Positions 16,695-25,348 are shown, counted from the stretch's first letter. The stretch: DNA of 64,000 bases from Nitrososphaera sp036844865 (GCA_036844865.1 DAIUEZ010000001.1:1-64000); one strand, 5' to 3'. Program-made: numbers and translations. The notes: a model not told the origin generated them from the letters alone.

Positions 16695-17330
16695 GTGCCA
16701 ATACCACCTAAGGACTTTGTGTTTAAGTTTGCATCCTTTCTACTCAAGAGCAACTCTCTGAGGTTTGGAGTGTTCACTCTTGCAAGCGGCAAGCAGAGCG
16801 CCTATTACATAGACCTGCGGGTGTTGCCTAGCTTCCCGGGGTATTTTCGGCTGGGGATAGGTGCGTTGAAAGACCTAGTGGTGGAAAAGCTAGGCCAGTT
16901 TGATGCCTTTGCCTCAGTGCCCACCTCTGGGCTTATGTTTGGCTCTGTCCTAGCGTATGAAATGAACAAACCCTTCATTTATGTCAGAAAGGAGCCTAAA
17001 GATTATGGCACCAACAAAATGATTGAAGGCTTCTTAGAGCCGGGTTCAAAAGTTATCATTGTAGACGATGTTGCAACGACTGGTAGTTCTCTTAGCAGCG
17101 CTGTCAAAATAATACGGGCTAACGGCGGTATTGTAGAAGACGCAGTAGCGCTCGTAGACCGATACGAGGGTGCGGAAGATAGATTAAAAAAGATAGGAGT
17201 AAAACTGAGCTCAGTGACAACCATCAACGACATTGTAAACGCTCTGTATAAAGCCAGCTTAATAGATGGAAATGCGCTCGAATCAGTACTGAAGCAAATG
17301 GTTACCCAGGGAGAGTATGAAATAGAGTAA
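16695..17330 (+). CDS. pyrE: Orotate phosphoribosyltransferase
   Basis: The 211-residue PRTase carries the PRPP-binding loop VIIVDDVATTGSS near residues 119-131 and the early FTLASGKQSAYYIDLR typical of PyrE, including the catalytic-loop region RKEPKDYGTNKMIEG. It converts orotate and PRPP to OMP, the step before PyrF, whose gene lies separately at about 37.2-37.9 kb. It starts with GTG at 16695. Its stop is one base from that of the convergent TBP gene. Confidence 0.92.
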   Translation: MPIPPKDFVFKFASFLLKSNSLRFGVFTLASGKQSAYYIDLRVLPSFPGYFRLGIGALKDLVVEKLGQFDAFASVPTSGLMFGSVLAYEMNKPFIYVRKEPKDYGTNKMIEGFLEPGSKVIIVDDVATTGSSLSSAVKIIRANGGIVEDAVALVDRYEGAEDRLKKIGVKLSSVTTINDIVNALYKASLIDGNALESVLKQMVTQGEYEIE

Positions 17331-17894
17331 CTACCCCTCATAGATCATTAAGTTCTTCTCTTCTAGTAGTGTGTGTAGGTTGTGCACGGCTCGGTATACT
17401 TCACTTTCTTTCTTGGCACCAGTACACACCAGCTTGCCGGATGCGAACAACAGTATGACAGTCTTGGGATCCAACATTCTGTGAATAAGACCTGGGAACT
17501 GCTCGGGCTCATACATACTCCTCGGCAGCACTCTTGCAGCAAGTTCTAAGTGGATCTTACCTCCAAGGCTTGCTGACGCCACTATATTTTGGATCTCAAT
17601 TTGAGGCTCGTGCTCAAGTGGTATTCCTCCTTTTTTAAGCTTTAAAACAACACTCTTGACAGCCTGAATTGCCATCTTTTCAGACTTGGCGCCTGTACAC
17701 ACCATCTTGCCAGAGCTAAATATCAAAGTCGCAGTCTTAGGTGATCTGAGCCTAAAAACCAAGCCGGGGAACTGATCAGGATGATACTCCACATCTGGAA
17801 ATATCTGAGTAATGAGGTTGAGATTGACAGTTTGATTCACTGTAGCAGAAGCTACCACGTTCTCGATGCTTACAATTGGCTTGGTCTGCGGCAT
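17331..17894 (-). CDS. tbp: TATA-box-binding protein (TBP)
   Basis: The protein has the two direct repeats of the TBP saddle: repeat 1 from IVSIENVVASATVNQ to MVCTGAKSEKMA and repeat 2 from IEIQNIVASASLGGK to LVCTGAKKESEV. Each repeat has the DNA-intercalating Phe region (FPGLVFRL and FPGLIHRM). The ATG at 17894 gives a standard 187-residue TBP. The longer frame from 17945 would run through the TATA box and is rejected. A TATATATA box lies about 26 bases upstream with an 18-bp perfect palindrome between it and the ATG, suggesting leaderless and probably regulated transcription. It is convergent with pyrE. Confidence 0.96.
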   Translation of the reverse strand: MPQTKPIVSIENVVASATVNQTVNLNLITQIFPDVEYHPDQFPGLVFRLRSPKTATLIFSSGKMVCTGAKSEKMAIQAVKSVVLKLKKGGIPLEHEPQIEIQNIVASASLGGKIHLELAARVLPRSMYEPEQFPGLIHRMLDPKTVILLFASGKLVCTGAKKESEVYRAVHNLHTLLEEKNLMIYEG

Positions 17895-17896
17895 AT

Positions 17897-17914
17897 GCGC
17901 CTTTATAAAGGCGC
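17897..17914. promoter_or_regulatory. 18-bp perfect palindrome in the TBP promoter
   Basis: GCGCCTTTATAAAGGCGC is identical on both strands and occupies the space between the TATATATA box (17915-17924) and the TBP start codon at 17894. A dimeric regulator bound here would cover the transcription start. The central TTTATAAA could itself bind TBP, which would allow autoregulation. Both regulatory readings are inference; the symmetry is directly visible. Confidence 0.6.
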
Positions 17915-17924
17915 TATATATATA
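17915..17924 (-). promoter_or_regulatory. TATA box of the TBP gene
   Basis: On the minus strand GTATATATAT/ATATATAG lies centred about 26 bases upstream of the ATG at 17894, as expected for an archaeal promoter with a leaderless transcript. The right flank continues into GCGCC, which is the first arm of the adjacent palindrome. Confidence 0.6.
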
Positions 17925-18027
17925 CCTGCTTGCTACAATTTTCAAGTAAAAATTGACACATCATGTATATCAATTAAGTCTAGATCTTATCTTCTTTAAA
18001 GACGTGAGAGTTTCTGTCTGCTAGCGA

Positions 18028-18444
18028 TTATTCTCCGATTACCTTTACTAGCACCCGTTTTTGTCGCCGGCCGTCAAACTCCCCATAGAATATTTGTTCC
18101 CACGGTCCAAAATCAAGCTTGCCTTTTGTTATCGCTACTACCACCTCGCGTCCCATTATCTGTCGCTTCAAATGAGCATCAGCGTTATCCTCACCTGTAC
18201 GATTGTGCATGTAGTTTTCCGGAGAATAGGGCACAAGCTTCTCAAGCCATCTATCAAAATCCTGATGCAATCCGTTTTCATCATCATTGATAAAGACACT
18301 AGCAGAGATGTGCATTGCGTTGACAAGACATATGCCATCTTTGATGCCACTTTCTGTCACTATGTTTTCAACCTGTTGTGTAATGTTAATAAATGCACGC
18401 CTAGTTGACGTGTTAAACATAAGGTATTCAGTCTTAGACTTCAT
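18028..18444 (-). CDS. YjbQ/UPF0047 family protein
   Basis: This 138-residue single-domain protein matches the YjbQ family. It has an N-terminal region ending in GICLVNAMHISASVFIND, then the conserved DNADAHLKRQIMG and the C-terminal GPWEQIFYGEFDG. YjbQ proteins form trimers with a metal-like site built from conserved His and Asp; some have thiamine-phosphate-synthase-like activity in vitro, but the physiological role is unclear. Its start overlaps the signal peptidase stop by 4 bases, so the two are probably co-translated. Confidence 0.88.
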   Translation of the reverse strand: MKSKTEYLMFNTSTRRAFINITQQVENIVTESGIKDGICLVNAMHISASVFINDDENGLHQDFDRWLEKLVPYSPENYMHNRTGEDNADAHLKRQIMGREVVVAITKGKLDFGPWEQIFYGEFDGRRQKRVLVKVIGE

Positions 18445-19007
18445 ATCGGCGGCTTGCCAGAGCTATCGGCTGCAGCAGATGCCGCATCCTTGTCACCGTT
18501 GTTCTTTTTGCCAAGCCTGTTAAAGAACAAGATTGCAAGGATGATCGCAATTATGATATAGTTGACAGGTGGGCTGATCACTTTTGTTATTATACCGATG
18601 CCGGGTATGACATAAATCACTTTACCAATGTAATCATCCTGCCTAATGGGATAGTCGGTACCCGGTATCGATGCGGGATTGGCATCTCCTCTAGTTCTAA
18701 CCATCCTTTCGCCATCGCCTCCCACATCAATATCAACGATACGGTGGACTATGACTCTGTCACCACCTTCAGGCCTATTGAATACTATGATGTCACCTAT
18801 TTTGAGATCGTCCCACGATCCGCCATCTCTTACAATAAGAACGTCATTGACTTTGAGCACAGGCACCATGCTACCGCTTGAGACAACGTAAAACGGGTTA
18901 GCCCCAAACGCGAACCAAATGCCAAGCCAGACTATAAGAACTCCGATGCCAATGATTATAACATCCTTAATGGCAACGGGCAGCCTAGACTTATCCTTAT
19001 CTAGCAA
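18441..19007 (-). CDS. Signal peptidase I, archaeal Sec11/SipW type
   Basis: At 188 residues, it has an N-terminal membrane helix (residues about 13-35), the catalytic serine S46 in SSGSMVP, histidine H88 in VIVHRI replacing the bacterial lysine, and D108 in RTRGDAN. It ends with a second helix (about 149-164) and a hydrophilic tail rich in Ala/Ser/Asp. The Ser-His-Asp set is the archaeal and eukaryotic form that removes signal peptides at the outer face of the membrane. It overlaps the yjbQ-type gene by 4 bases. Confidence 0.92.
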   Translation of the reverse strand: MLDKDKSRLPVAIKDVIIIGIGVLIVWLGIWFAFGANPFYVVSSGSMVPVLKVNDVLIVRDGGSWDDLKIGDIIVFNRPEGGDRVIVHRIVDIDVGGDGERMVRTRGDANPASIPGTDYPIRQDDYIGKVIYVIPGIGIITKVISPPVNYIIIAIILAILFFNRLGKKNNGDKDAASAAADSSGKPPI

Positions 19008-19050
19008 TGGAGAAAGTAATCATGCCACTCGTTAGATAAACTTTTACACT

Positions 19051-19344
19051 CTAACGCATGTCAAACTCTTCCATTATTGACATACGAAGACGTGGCATCT
19101 CAGACATCATTATCGACAAAATATCTATTATCTCATCCTTGTCTGGCTGCCTCCCATTCCTATTCCCAAAATGTGCAATAAAATTGCCCATAACCATGCC
19201 GGAGAGAAGGCCGTATGCAAAATCCTCAATGTTGCCCTGATTTGGCATCATCTTGCGGGCAAGTCCTATTGGCATCTTTGGATCGCGGGTAGCTGCCTTG
19301 ATAAGCGATTCTAGCTCCTTCCTATCGCTGTCTGTCAGGCCCAT
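19051..19344 (-). CDS. Hypothetical protein, about 97 aa
   Basis: A small soluble helical protein starts MGLTDSDRKELESLIKAA. It includes PKMPIGLARKMMPNQGNIEDFAYGLL and a Met-rich C-terminus (DILSIMMSEMPRLRMSIMEE). The ATG at 19344 is chosen over 19365. No family is recognised; it looks like a conserved thaumarchaeal protein. It lies upstream of the signal peptidase gene with a gap of about 43 bases and divergent from nop5. Any link to protein export is only positional. Confidence 0.65.
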   Translation of the reverse strand: MGLTDSDRKELESLIKAATRDPKMPIGLARKMMPNQGNIEDFAYGLLSGMVMGNFIAHFGNRNGRQPDKDEIIDILSIMMSEMPRLRMSIMEEFDMR

Positions 19345-19418
19345 TACGTAGGTATCACTATGCATGTCAGTTTAATAATGCTAACATTTTTTATTAGCTA
19401 ATTGTTGTAGGTTCTCAA

Positions 19419-20705
19419 ATGGGAAATAACACCTGCTCGGTAGTTCTGTTGGAACTTGGTGTGGCTGCATTTGACCGAGGTGGCAGCCTCCTAGTGTCAA
19501 AAAAGTTCGATAATGCAATCCGGTCTTATAGGCTACTCAAGAGCGGAGTGAACCTTGATGAAATAAGATGGTTTATTGAAAAATTACGTTCATTTGAGCC
19601 TGTATCAACAAATGATGCAAGCATTGTCTCCGTATTACGACAGGCTGGCTTGGATAGTCAGCTGATGCCAGAGGATCAGCAGCAATATATCCAAAACAGC
19701 AAACCAACTTTTATAGTAAAGGCCGGCTTTGCCAACAATGAGCAGGATGCAATGCAAGCCCTGCGTGAATTTGCTATAAACCTCTCGTCGTCAAGAGTAA
19801 AGGAGGCATCCGAGAAGCTAGATCTTCACATCATCCAGTCAATCAATGCACTAGATGAGCTTGACAAGATCATCAACACAGTGGGTGCAAGGATGAGAGA
19901 GTGGTACGGACTCCATTTTCCCGAGCTTGACAACCTTGTATCAAGCCTTATTGTGTACGCAGAGATCGTAAGCAAAGCTGGTTTGCGAGGGGATATCCTT
20001 GTAGAAATTTTACAAAATATTGGCTTGCCGGACAAAAAGGTTGAAGTTATACTTGATGCTGCAAAGCGCAGCAAAGGTGGCGACATGACGCCAGAAAACC
20101 TTGCAATTGTCAAACGGCTTGCAGATGAGGTCATTGCACAATCGGATTTACGCAGGGTGCTTACAGATCACATTGAAGTTGCAATGGAAACCGTGGCTCC
20201 GAATGTCAAAGAATTACTGACAGCCGCAGTAGGCGCAAGAGTAATTTCGAAGGCAGGCAGTTTGGCCCGACTTGCAACATTGCCGGCGAGCACAATCCAG
20301 ATATTAGGTGCCGAGAAGGCGCTGTTTCGTGCACTTAAGACAGGCGCCAGGCCGCCAAAGCATGGGTTGTTGTTCCAACACCCTCTCATTCATTCCGCGC
20401 CCAAGTGGCAGCGAGGTAAGATAGCAAGAGCAGTTGCATCAAAGGTCGCCATAGCGGCAAGGATCGACTATTACCGCCACGACGGCAAGGACAATACTAT
20501 TTATGATAAGCTGAAAATCCGCATCGATGAAATACGAGAAAAATATCGGGAGCCAATACCTGAGAAGGAGCGTAACAGGAAATACAAGGAGCACATCCAG
20601 CGTCAGCAGCATAGAACTGGAAGTGATGTAACCAGAGATAAACATGATAAGAGAAAGAAGAAGGAGGACAGAAGAAAGAGATTTGGAAGGCGACGGCGCT
20701 ATTAG
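19419..20705 (+). CDS. nop5: Nop5/Nop56-like C/D-box sRNP core protein
   Basis: The 428-residue protein has an N-terminal domain, a central coiled coil and the C-terminal Nop domain (MREWYGLHFPELDNLVSS near 163-180; ILGAEKALFRALKTGARPPKHGLLFQHP near 293-320, the signature GAxxALFRxL...PKHGxLFxHP). It ends in a Lys/Arg-rich tail. In archaea it bridges L7Ae-bound C/D guide RNA and fibrillarin for 2'-O-methylation of rRNA and tRNA. The fibrillarin gene follows and overlaps its 3' end by 62 bases. Confidence 0.95.
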   Translation: MGNNTCSVVLLELGVAAFDRGGSLLVSKKFDNAIRSYRLLKSGVNLDEIRWFIEKLRSFEPVSTNDASIVSVLRQAGLDSQLMPEDQQQYIQNSKPTFIVKAGFANNEQDAMQALREFAINLSSSRVKEASEKLDLHIIQSINALDELDKIINTVGARMREWYGLHFPELDNLVSSLIVYAEIVSKAGLRGDILVEILQNIGLPDKKVEVILDAAKRSKGGDMTPENLAIVKRLADEVIAQSDLRRVLTDHIEVAMETVAPNVKELLTAAVGARVISKAGSLARLATLPASTIQILGAEKALFRALKTGARPPKHGLLFQHPLIHSAPKWQRGKIARAVASKVAIAARIDYYRHDGKDNTIYDKLKIRIDEIREKYREPIPEKERNRKYKEHIQRQQHRTGSDVTRDKHDKRKKKEDRRKRFGRRRRY

Positions 20706-21357
20706 ATGGATTTCAATAAATGGCGAGAAAAATGCTGCCACTCTAAATCTAATAAAGGGGGATAATGTATATGGAGAAAAGCTAGTGAAATATGAGGGCG
20801 AAGAATACAGGATTTGGGATCCTTTCAGAAGCAAACTTGCTGCTGCACTCAAAAAGGGAATGAAAAATATGCCAATAAAGAATGGCAGCAAAGTACTTTA
20901 CCTTGGCGCGTCTACTGGGACAACTGTTAGCCATGTATCTGATATCGTCGGACTATCCGGCCTAGTATTTGCAGTTGAGCCCGCAACAAGGGTTGCACGG
21001 GAACTTATTGAAAATGTCGCTTCAAAGCGCAAGAATGTACTCCCGATAATCGAAGATGCAAGAAGACCTCACTCATATTTTGCAGTATTTGGCAAAATAG
21101 ATGTCGTCTACTGTGACATTGCGCAGCCTGACCAGACAGACATTGCGATAGCAAATTGCTCAATGTATTTGAAGAGAGGAGGTATAATGTTGTTGGTAGT
21201 CAAGACAAGGAGCATAGATGTGACGATGGATCCGCGAGCAGTAGTGGCACAGGAGGCAAGTAAGCTTAAGGAGAATGGTTTCCAGATAGATCAGATAATT
21301 AATCTTGAGCCTTTTGATAGGGATCACGGCATGATATATTGTATCTACAAGTCTTAG
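20644..21357 (+). CDS. flpA: Fibrillarin-like 2'-O-methyltransferase
   Basis: The 237-residue methyltransferase has the SAM-binding motif VLYLGASTGTTVSHVSD (residues about 84-100), the fibrillarin signature VYCDIAQPDQTDIA near 158-171, and LLVVKTRSID. It is the catalytic subunit of the C/D-box sRNP. The ATG at 20644 gives a 62-base overlap with nop5 in another frame and a very basic start (MIRERRRRTEERD). A TTG at 20683 is an alternative start within the overlap, but no start after the nop5 stop would leave a complete N-terminus. The pair is translationally coupled. Confidence 0.94.
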   Translation: MIRERRRRTEERDLEGDGAIRWISINGEKNAATLNLIKGDNVYGEKLVKYEGEEYRIWDPFRSKLAAALKKGMKNMPIKNGSKVLYLGASTGTTVSHVSDIVGLSGLVFAVEPATRVARELIENVASKRKNVLPIIEDARRPHSYFAVFGKIDVVYCDIAQPDQTDIAIANCSMYLKRGGIMLLVVKTRSIDVTMDPRAVVAQEASKLKENGFQIDQIINLEPFDRDHGMIYCIYKS

Positions 21358-22037
21358 AGCTTGCAGTGGATTATCTCGTCAAGCATCATCCGAAGAGGTT
21401 TCCACGACTTTCTTGTAAACTCCGGAGCTGAACCATTCTTGGCTACCCAGTCTCTAATAAAACGCATTGTGCGCTCATCTGATGGGTATCCGCTGCCCAT
21501 ATTTCCATACTTGCTACATATATGTTGGATCTCTTGGTCCCTTGTTATCTTGGCAATTATTGATGCAGCCGAGACGACCATATTAATTACATCTGCATGG
21601 TGCAGCGAGTATAATTTTGGGTTGCATATAAGGTGGCATTCCATGTACTGTATGTATCTCTGTGGGTTGACATCGCAGCAGTCAACATAGACTTCATCCA
21701 CTCCAATATTGTCGATTACGCTGGCCATAACTTTTGCTTCAAGCCTGTTGAGGCCCCTGAGTGACACGCTGCTATCGACTTCGACAGGGTCTATCTTGTG
21801 GATGCAAACCGAGTCAATGACCTTCATTATTTCGCCAAAAAGCCTAGCACGCGCTTTGGAGCTTAGAGCCTTGGAATCCTTGACGCCCATCTGGCGCAAA
21901 AGAGCAATCTTTGACTCGCGGATACCGACCCCTGCAACAACAAGAGGCCCAACAATAGATCCGCGGCCTGCTTCGTCAACACCACCAACTAGAATACTGT
22001 TGTCCTGACATAGCAAAATTGTCAATTGTATAATCAT
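21354..22037 (-). CDS. rnhB: Ribonuclease HII
   Basis: The 227-residue protein carries the DEAGRG signature at residues 21-26, the second acidic position in EVYVDCCDVN, and the HADVINMVVSAASIIAKITRD motif with the catalytic Asp and the conserved KxxRD end. It degrades the RNA strand of RNA-DNA hybrids and removes ribonucleotides from DNA. The archaeal-type C-terminal extension (KSWKPLRMMLDE) is present. Its stop overlaps that of convergent flpA by 4 bases. Confidence 0.94.
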   Translation of the reverse strand: MIIQLTILLCQDNSILVGGVDEAGRGSIVGPLVVAGVGIRESKIALLRQMGVKDSKALSSKARARLFGEIMKVIDSVCIHKIDPVEVDSSVSLRGLNRLEAKVMASVIDNIGVDEVYVDCCDVNPQRYIQYMECHLICNPKLYSLHHADVINMVVSAASIIAKITRDQEIQHICSKYGNMGSGYPSDERTMRFIRDWVAKNGSAPEFTRKSWKPLRMMLDEIIHCKL

Positions 22038-22096
22038 TTGTGGTATTTATACCGTTATTTGTGCTTCTAAAACAAGAATACTGTCTTTTCTACTGT

Positions 22097-22104
22097 TATA
22101 AATA
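22097..22104 (+). promoter_or_regulatory. TATA box of trm1
   Basis: TTATAAAT at about 22097-22104 lies 27 bases before the ATG at 22128. This spacing supports that ATG as the start of a leaderless message rather than the upstream in-frame GTG at 22107. Confidence 0.5.
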
Positions 22105-22127
22105 GCGTGTTATTGCAGAGCTGTGAT

Positions 22128-23261
22128 ATGGCAGAGTTTGTTAACGCAGTTGAGGGCAGAACAATACTTATGGTTCCAAAGTACTCGCTTACCGCCAAAG
22201 CTCCTCCAAGGACGCCTGCTTTCTTCAATCCTGCTGCCAAGCTTAACCGCGACTTCTCAATACTCGCCTACAGTGCTTTTGCAGCAGCATCTGGAAAAAA
22301 AACATTCGCAGATTCGTTCACCGGTATTGGCGCACGCGCTCTTAGGGTTGCAGTCGAGGTTCCAGAAGTAGAACAGGTTTACTGCAATGATATTAACTGT
22401 ATTGCAATAGAAGCTGCTAAAGAGGCCGCTAGGCTTAATTCTGTAATCGACCGATGCCATTTCTCAATTGACGATGTCTGCAAGTTCCTTCTTAAAGGCG
22501 ACAAAGAGGGTGACCGCTATTCCATAGTTGACCTAGACCCTTTCGGCACCCCTGCAAGGCATATAGACTGTGTACTGAGGTCTGTAGTTGACGACGGACT
22601 TGTCTCGATAACTGCGACAGATACTGCAGTCTTGTGGGGGGTTTATCCTGAGGTCTGTCTGCGCCGCTACTATGGAAGGCCACTCAACAATAGTTATGGC
22701 AATGAAACCGCAATAAGGCTTTTACTTTCACTCACTGCATTAACCGCCTCAAGGCTTGAACTTGCGATCAAGCCAGTATTTGTACATGCCACTAAACACT
22801 ATCTTCGTGTCTATGCAAAGGTGTCAGTCAGCAGTAGCCGAGCAAATAACGTTTATAACAATATCGGCTATCTAATGCACTGCTTCCAGTGCGGCCACCG
22901 TTTCAATACCAAAGAATATGGAAAAGGAAAATGCGAGCTATGCAGTACCGGCTTGGCTGTAGGAGGTCAGCTATGGACAGGCTCACTATACGAGAAAGAA
23001 TTTGTCAAGAAAATGTTAGAGCAAGACCCCGATAGACAGTGCAAAAAGGTGCTCGAAGCAGCGATAGAAGAAGCAAGCGAAATACCGTATTATTTTCGGG
23101 CTGACGAGATTTCATCAAAGCTCAAATCAAACACACTTTCCGTGCAAAGGATCATTGAAAAGCTGCACACTGCAGGCTTTGTTGCGTCAAAGACTGCTCT
23201 GAATACTAGCGCATTCAAGACAGACGCAAGGATCGACTCGATTCTTAATGTCTTGAGCTAG
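22128..23261 (+). CDS. trm1: tRNA (guanine26-N2)-dimethyltransferase Trm1
   Basis: The methyltransferase forms m2G/m2,2G at position 26 of tRNA. Features include the Trm1 N-terminal region (VEGRTILMVPKYS), the SAM loop ADSFTGIGARALRVA, the catalytic DLDPFGTPARHID, and a zinc-binding module with C-x2-C (CFQCGHRF) and a second C-x2-C (GKCELCS), followed by a C-terminal winged-helix-like part. It starts at ATG 22128. Its stop overlaps that of the convergent membrane-anchored hypothetical gene by 4 bases. Confidence 0.94.
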   Translation: MAEFVNAVEGRTILMVPKYSLTAKAPPRTPAFFNPAAKLNRDFSILAYSAFAAASGKKTFADSFTGIGARALRVAVEVPEVEQVYCNDINCIAIEAAKEAARLNSVIDRCHFSIDDVCKFLLKGDKEGDRYSIVDLDPFGTPARHIDCVLRSVVDDGLVSITATDTAVLWGVYPEVCLRRYYGRPLNNSYGNETAIRLLLSLTALTASRLELAIKPVFVHATKHYLRVYAKVSVSSSRANNVYNNIGYLMHCFQCGHRFNTKEYGKGKCELCSTGLAVGGQLWTGSLYEKEFVKKMLEQDPDRQCKKVLEAAIEEASEIPYYFRADEISSKLKSNTLSVQRIIEKLHTAGFVASKTALNTSAFKTDARIDSILNVLS

Positions 23262-23746
23262 ATAGGCATAGCATTTATGGAGTTGTTGACATAGCCTTCC
23301 CATTCTTGCTTTAGGTCATCTAGTTTAATATTAGAATCAGGCATCCTGTCATTTTCTTCAATTACTGTTTGCATTACATTAAGGTATTTCAGAAAGCTGT
23401 CAAGTGCCTGAATGTAAAAGTCATAGCTTTGTTGCCATCCTTGGGCCGGCGAGGCACTATTAAGCAGCTGCAGCATATTCTGTATATCTGATCGATCAAG
23501 GTTTATTTGGCTCAGTAGATCGTTAGAGGTCGCCTCCCCACTTTTCCATTGCTCAAACTTTGACTCAATATTGGTTGCAAGGCTCTGATGCTGAGAATAT
23601 ACATCTGAAATAATACCATTGTCGTCACGGGGTGGCGTAATCATGCTGCCAGGACTACTTTGAGGTATCAGCCATACCAGAAAACTTGATCCAACTATCG
23701 CTGCTGCAATGACTGCCGTTATGGCTATGCCCTTCCTGGTTGCCAA
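23258..23746 (-). CDS. Hypothetical membrane-anchored extracytoplasmic protein
   Basis: A 162-residue protein has a basic start (MATRKG), one membrane helix at residues about 7-27 (AITAVIAAAIVGSSFLVWLI), and then a hydrophilic, largely helical part rich in Gln, Ser and Asp that probably faces outward. The helix has no clear signal-peptidase site, so it may stay anchored. No family is recognised. It is convergent with trm1 and divergent from the reductase gene. Confidence 0.68.
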   Translation of the reverse strand: MATRKGIAITAVIAAAIVGSSFLVWLIPQSSPGSMITPPRDDNGIISDVYSQHQSLATNIESKFEQWKSGEATSNDLLSQINLDRSDIQNMLQLLNSASPAQGWQQSYDFYIQALDSFLKYLNVMQTVIEENDRMPDSNIKLDDLKQEWEGYVNNSINAMPI

Positions 23747-23819
23747 ACCATCTTAACTCTAGAGTCCAGTCGAATAAAAAGATATTAACATATAGTCAAA
23801 TATCTCAGACATCGTAAAT

Positions 23820-24659
23820 ATGAGCCTGGGTGAACAGGTGCCGCCACCCCATGTAGGTAAGATAAACTATCACAAGAACCTGACTCCGGAACTTGCAATA
23901 ATTAGAGTGCAGCCAGGCGATGGAAGAGCTGTACCTGACTTTAAAGCTGGCCAATTCGTGGCACTTGGGCTGAAACTGGATGGTCATCACAACATAACAT
24001 ATAGGCCCTACTCAATATCGTCGCCTCCTGAAGAAAAGAGGTACTTCGAGTTTTACATAAAGTCCGCATCAGAATATGTAATGAACAGGTTTACAAACAT
24101 CCTTTTCAAAATGCCTGAAGGCGATCTAGTTTACTGGCGCAACCCTGCCGGCGTATTCACCATTGAGGATAAAAAGGCTGATGGAACTCCAGACACAAGA
24201 CGACTAGTATTGGTTGCATCAGGAACAGGTCTTGCGCCTTTTATCAGCTATGTTCTACATTTGAAAAATATCAAATCAAAGAGAGAAATAGTATTGCTTC
24301 ATGGGGCAAAATACGCCCAGGAACTTGGTTACCATGACATGCTTGAGAACTTGTCTGCAAGCAATCTGAATTTCAAATACTTGACGACTGTAAGCAGACC
24401 GGACCATAAGCTATCGCATGAGTGGAGGGGAAACGTAGGTAGAGTTGAGACATTACTTGTAGGCAAAGACGGTTGCAAATCTCAGCTTGAAAAAGCAGTT
24501 GGCGAAGAAATTACGCCTGAAAACTCTTTCTTCCACGTATGCGGCTACGCTGGAACCATCAATGCAGTCATTTCAATTCTGAGTCCGCTTGGCTTTGTCA
24601 GCAACCGCAAGAAGCGTGAGGACGGATCATTTGATATCAAGATTGAAACCTACATCTGA
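23820..24659 (+). CDS. Ferredoxin-NADP+ reductase-like FAD oxidoreductase
   Basis: The 279-residue protein of the FNR family has the FAD-binding RPYSISSPPE near residues 62-71, a phosphate-binding region around KMPEGDLVYWRNPAG, the NAD(P)-binding LVASGTGLAPFISYV near 138-152, and the C-terminal FHVCGYAGTINAVISIL. It probably passes electrons between NADPH and ferredoxin; related enzymes use flavodoxin, and the choice cannot be read from sequence. The C-terminus ends in FDIKIETYI, without the terminal aromatic of plant-type enzymes. Confidence 0.87.
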   Translation: MSLGEQVPPPHVGKINYHKNLTPELAIIRVQPGDGRAVPDFKAGQFVALGLKLDGHHNITYRPYSISSPPEEKRYFEFYIKSASEYVMNRFTNILFKMPEGDLVYWRNPAGVFTIEDKKADGTPDTRRLVLVASGTGLAPFISYVLHLKNIKSKREIVLLHGAKYAQELGYHDMLENLSASNLNFKYLTTVSRPDHKLSHEWRGNVGRVETLLVGKDGCKSQLEKAVGEEITPENSFFHVCGYAGTINAVISILSPLGFVSNRKKREDGSFDIKIETYI

Positions 24660-24684
24660 TGACAACAAAACCCTCATTATGCTG

Positions 24685-24702
24685 TGCCGCCAATTAGCGG
24701 CA
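24685..24702. terminator. Hairpin between reductase and DUF424 genes
   Basis: TGCCGC and GCGGCA form a perfect 6-bp GC-rich stem with the loop CAATTA, 25 bases after the reductase stop and one base before the TTG start assigned to the DUF424 gene. It has no clear T-tract. It could end the reductase transcript or sit at the start of the next one. Confidence 0.35.
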
Positions 24703-24703
24703 G

Positions 24704-25012
24704 TTGTCATATTATGCAGCAAGAACTATGCGATACCAAGGCTCAATGATGGTCGATATCTGTGATATCGAATTAGTTGGGACAAAACTGGAACAGAATG
24801 GACTTGTAGTTCACCTTACAAAGGAATATTACCAACAGGAGGTAATCGAGCAGACATATGCACGGCAGCTTCTCCAGAAATGCGATATTGCAAATCTTGT
24901 AGGGAAGAGTATAATAAAACAGGCAATTGAGATGAAGCTGGCAAAAGAGGCTAGTGTAAGAAAGATTGCTGGTGTGCCTTTTCTCATGATCTACAAATTT
25001 CACCATTCATGA
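24704..25012 (+). CDS. DUF424 family protein
   Basis: The 102-residue protein matches the archaeal DUF424 family. The pattern ICDIELVGTKLEQNGLVVHLTKEYYQQEV (residues about 19-47) carries the CDxELxG motif, followed by a helical QKCDIANLVGKSIIKQAIE segment and the C-terminal IAGVPFLMIYKF. DUF424 is widespread in archaea and of unknown function. The TTG at 24704 gives the family's usual distance to the CDxEL motif; ATG 24728 is an alternative. Confidence 0.72.
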   Translation: MSYYAARTMRYQGSMMVDICDIELVGTKLEQNGLVVHLTKEYYQQEVIEQTYARQLLQKCDIANLVGKSIIKQAIEMKLAKEASVRKIAGVPFLMIYKFHHS

Positions 25013-25348
25013 AAAGGCTCTATTCTAGATGCAAAATCAACGTGATATAGAAATATTCTAATATCTAAATGGCGGGTTTTGTTGATTAAAGCTTATCTCT
25101 TTCTTGATTTTCTAAAGTCAACAGTTATGACTTTTACTCTCTCTACTCTGTACCTTCATTTCAAACAGCAGTCTCATCGTTTCTACCCTTGCCTTCATTG
25201 GTTTCACATCATAACGTAATTTCCGGTAAGCATTACTGTGAATGGATAAGGAAGATGAGTCTATTGTTGCTTTGTGCTTTTATGTCCAATTTGAGTATTA
25301 TTGCCCCTAGCATTACACATATAATAAAAGAGCACTAACTTTTGCATA
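25013..25348. other. Intergenic region before rio1
   Basis: The 336 bases are rich in pyrimidine runs on the plus strand and contain no supported ORF. ACATATAATAAAAG at 25316-25329 is a good TATA box about 26 bases before the TTG start of rio1. Nothing else is recognised. Confidence 0.5.

Noticed and set aside
17894..17945. 17-residue N-terminal extension of TBP
   Set aside because: It would translate the TATA box and palindrome; the ATG at 17894 gives the standard TBP start.
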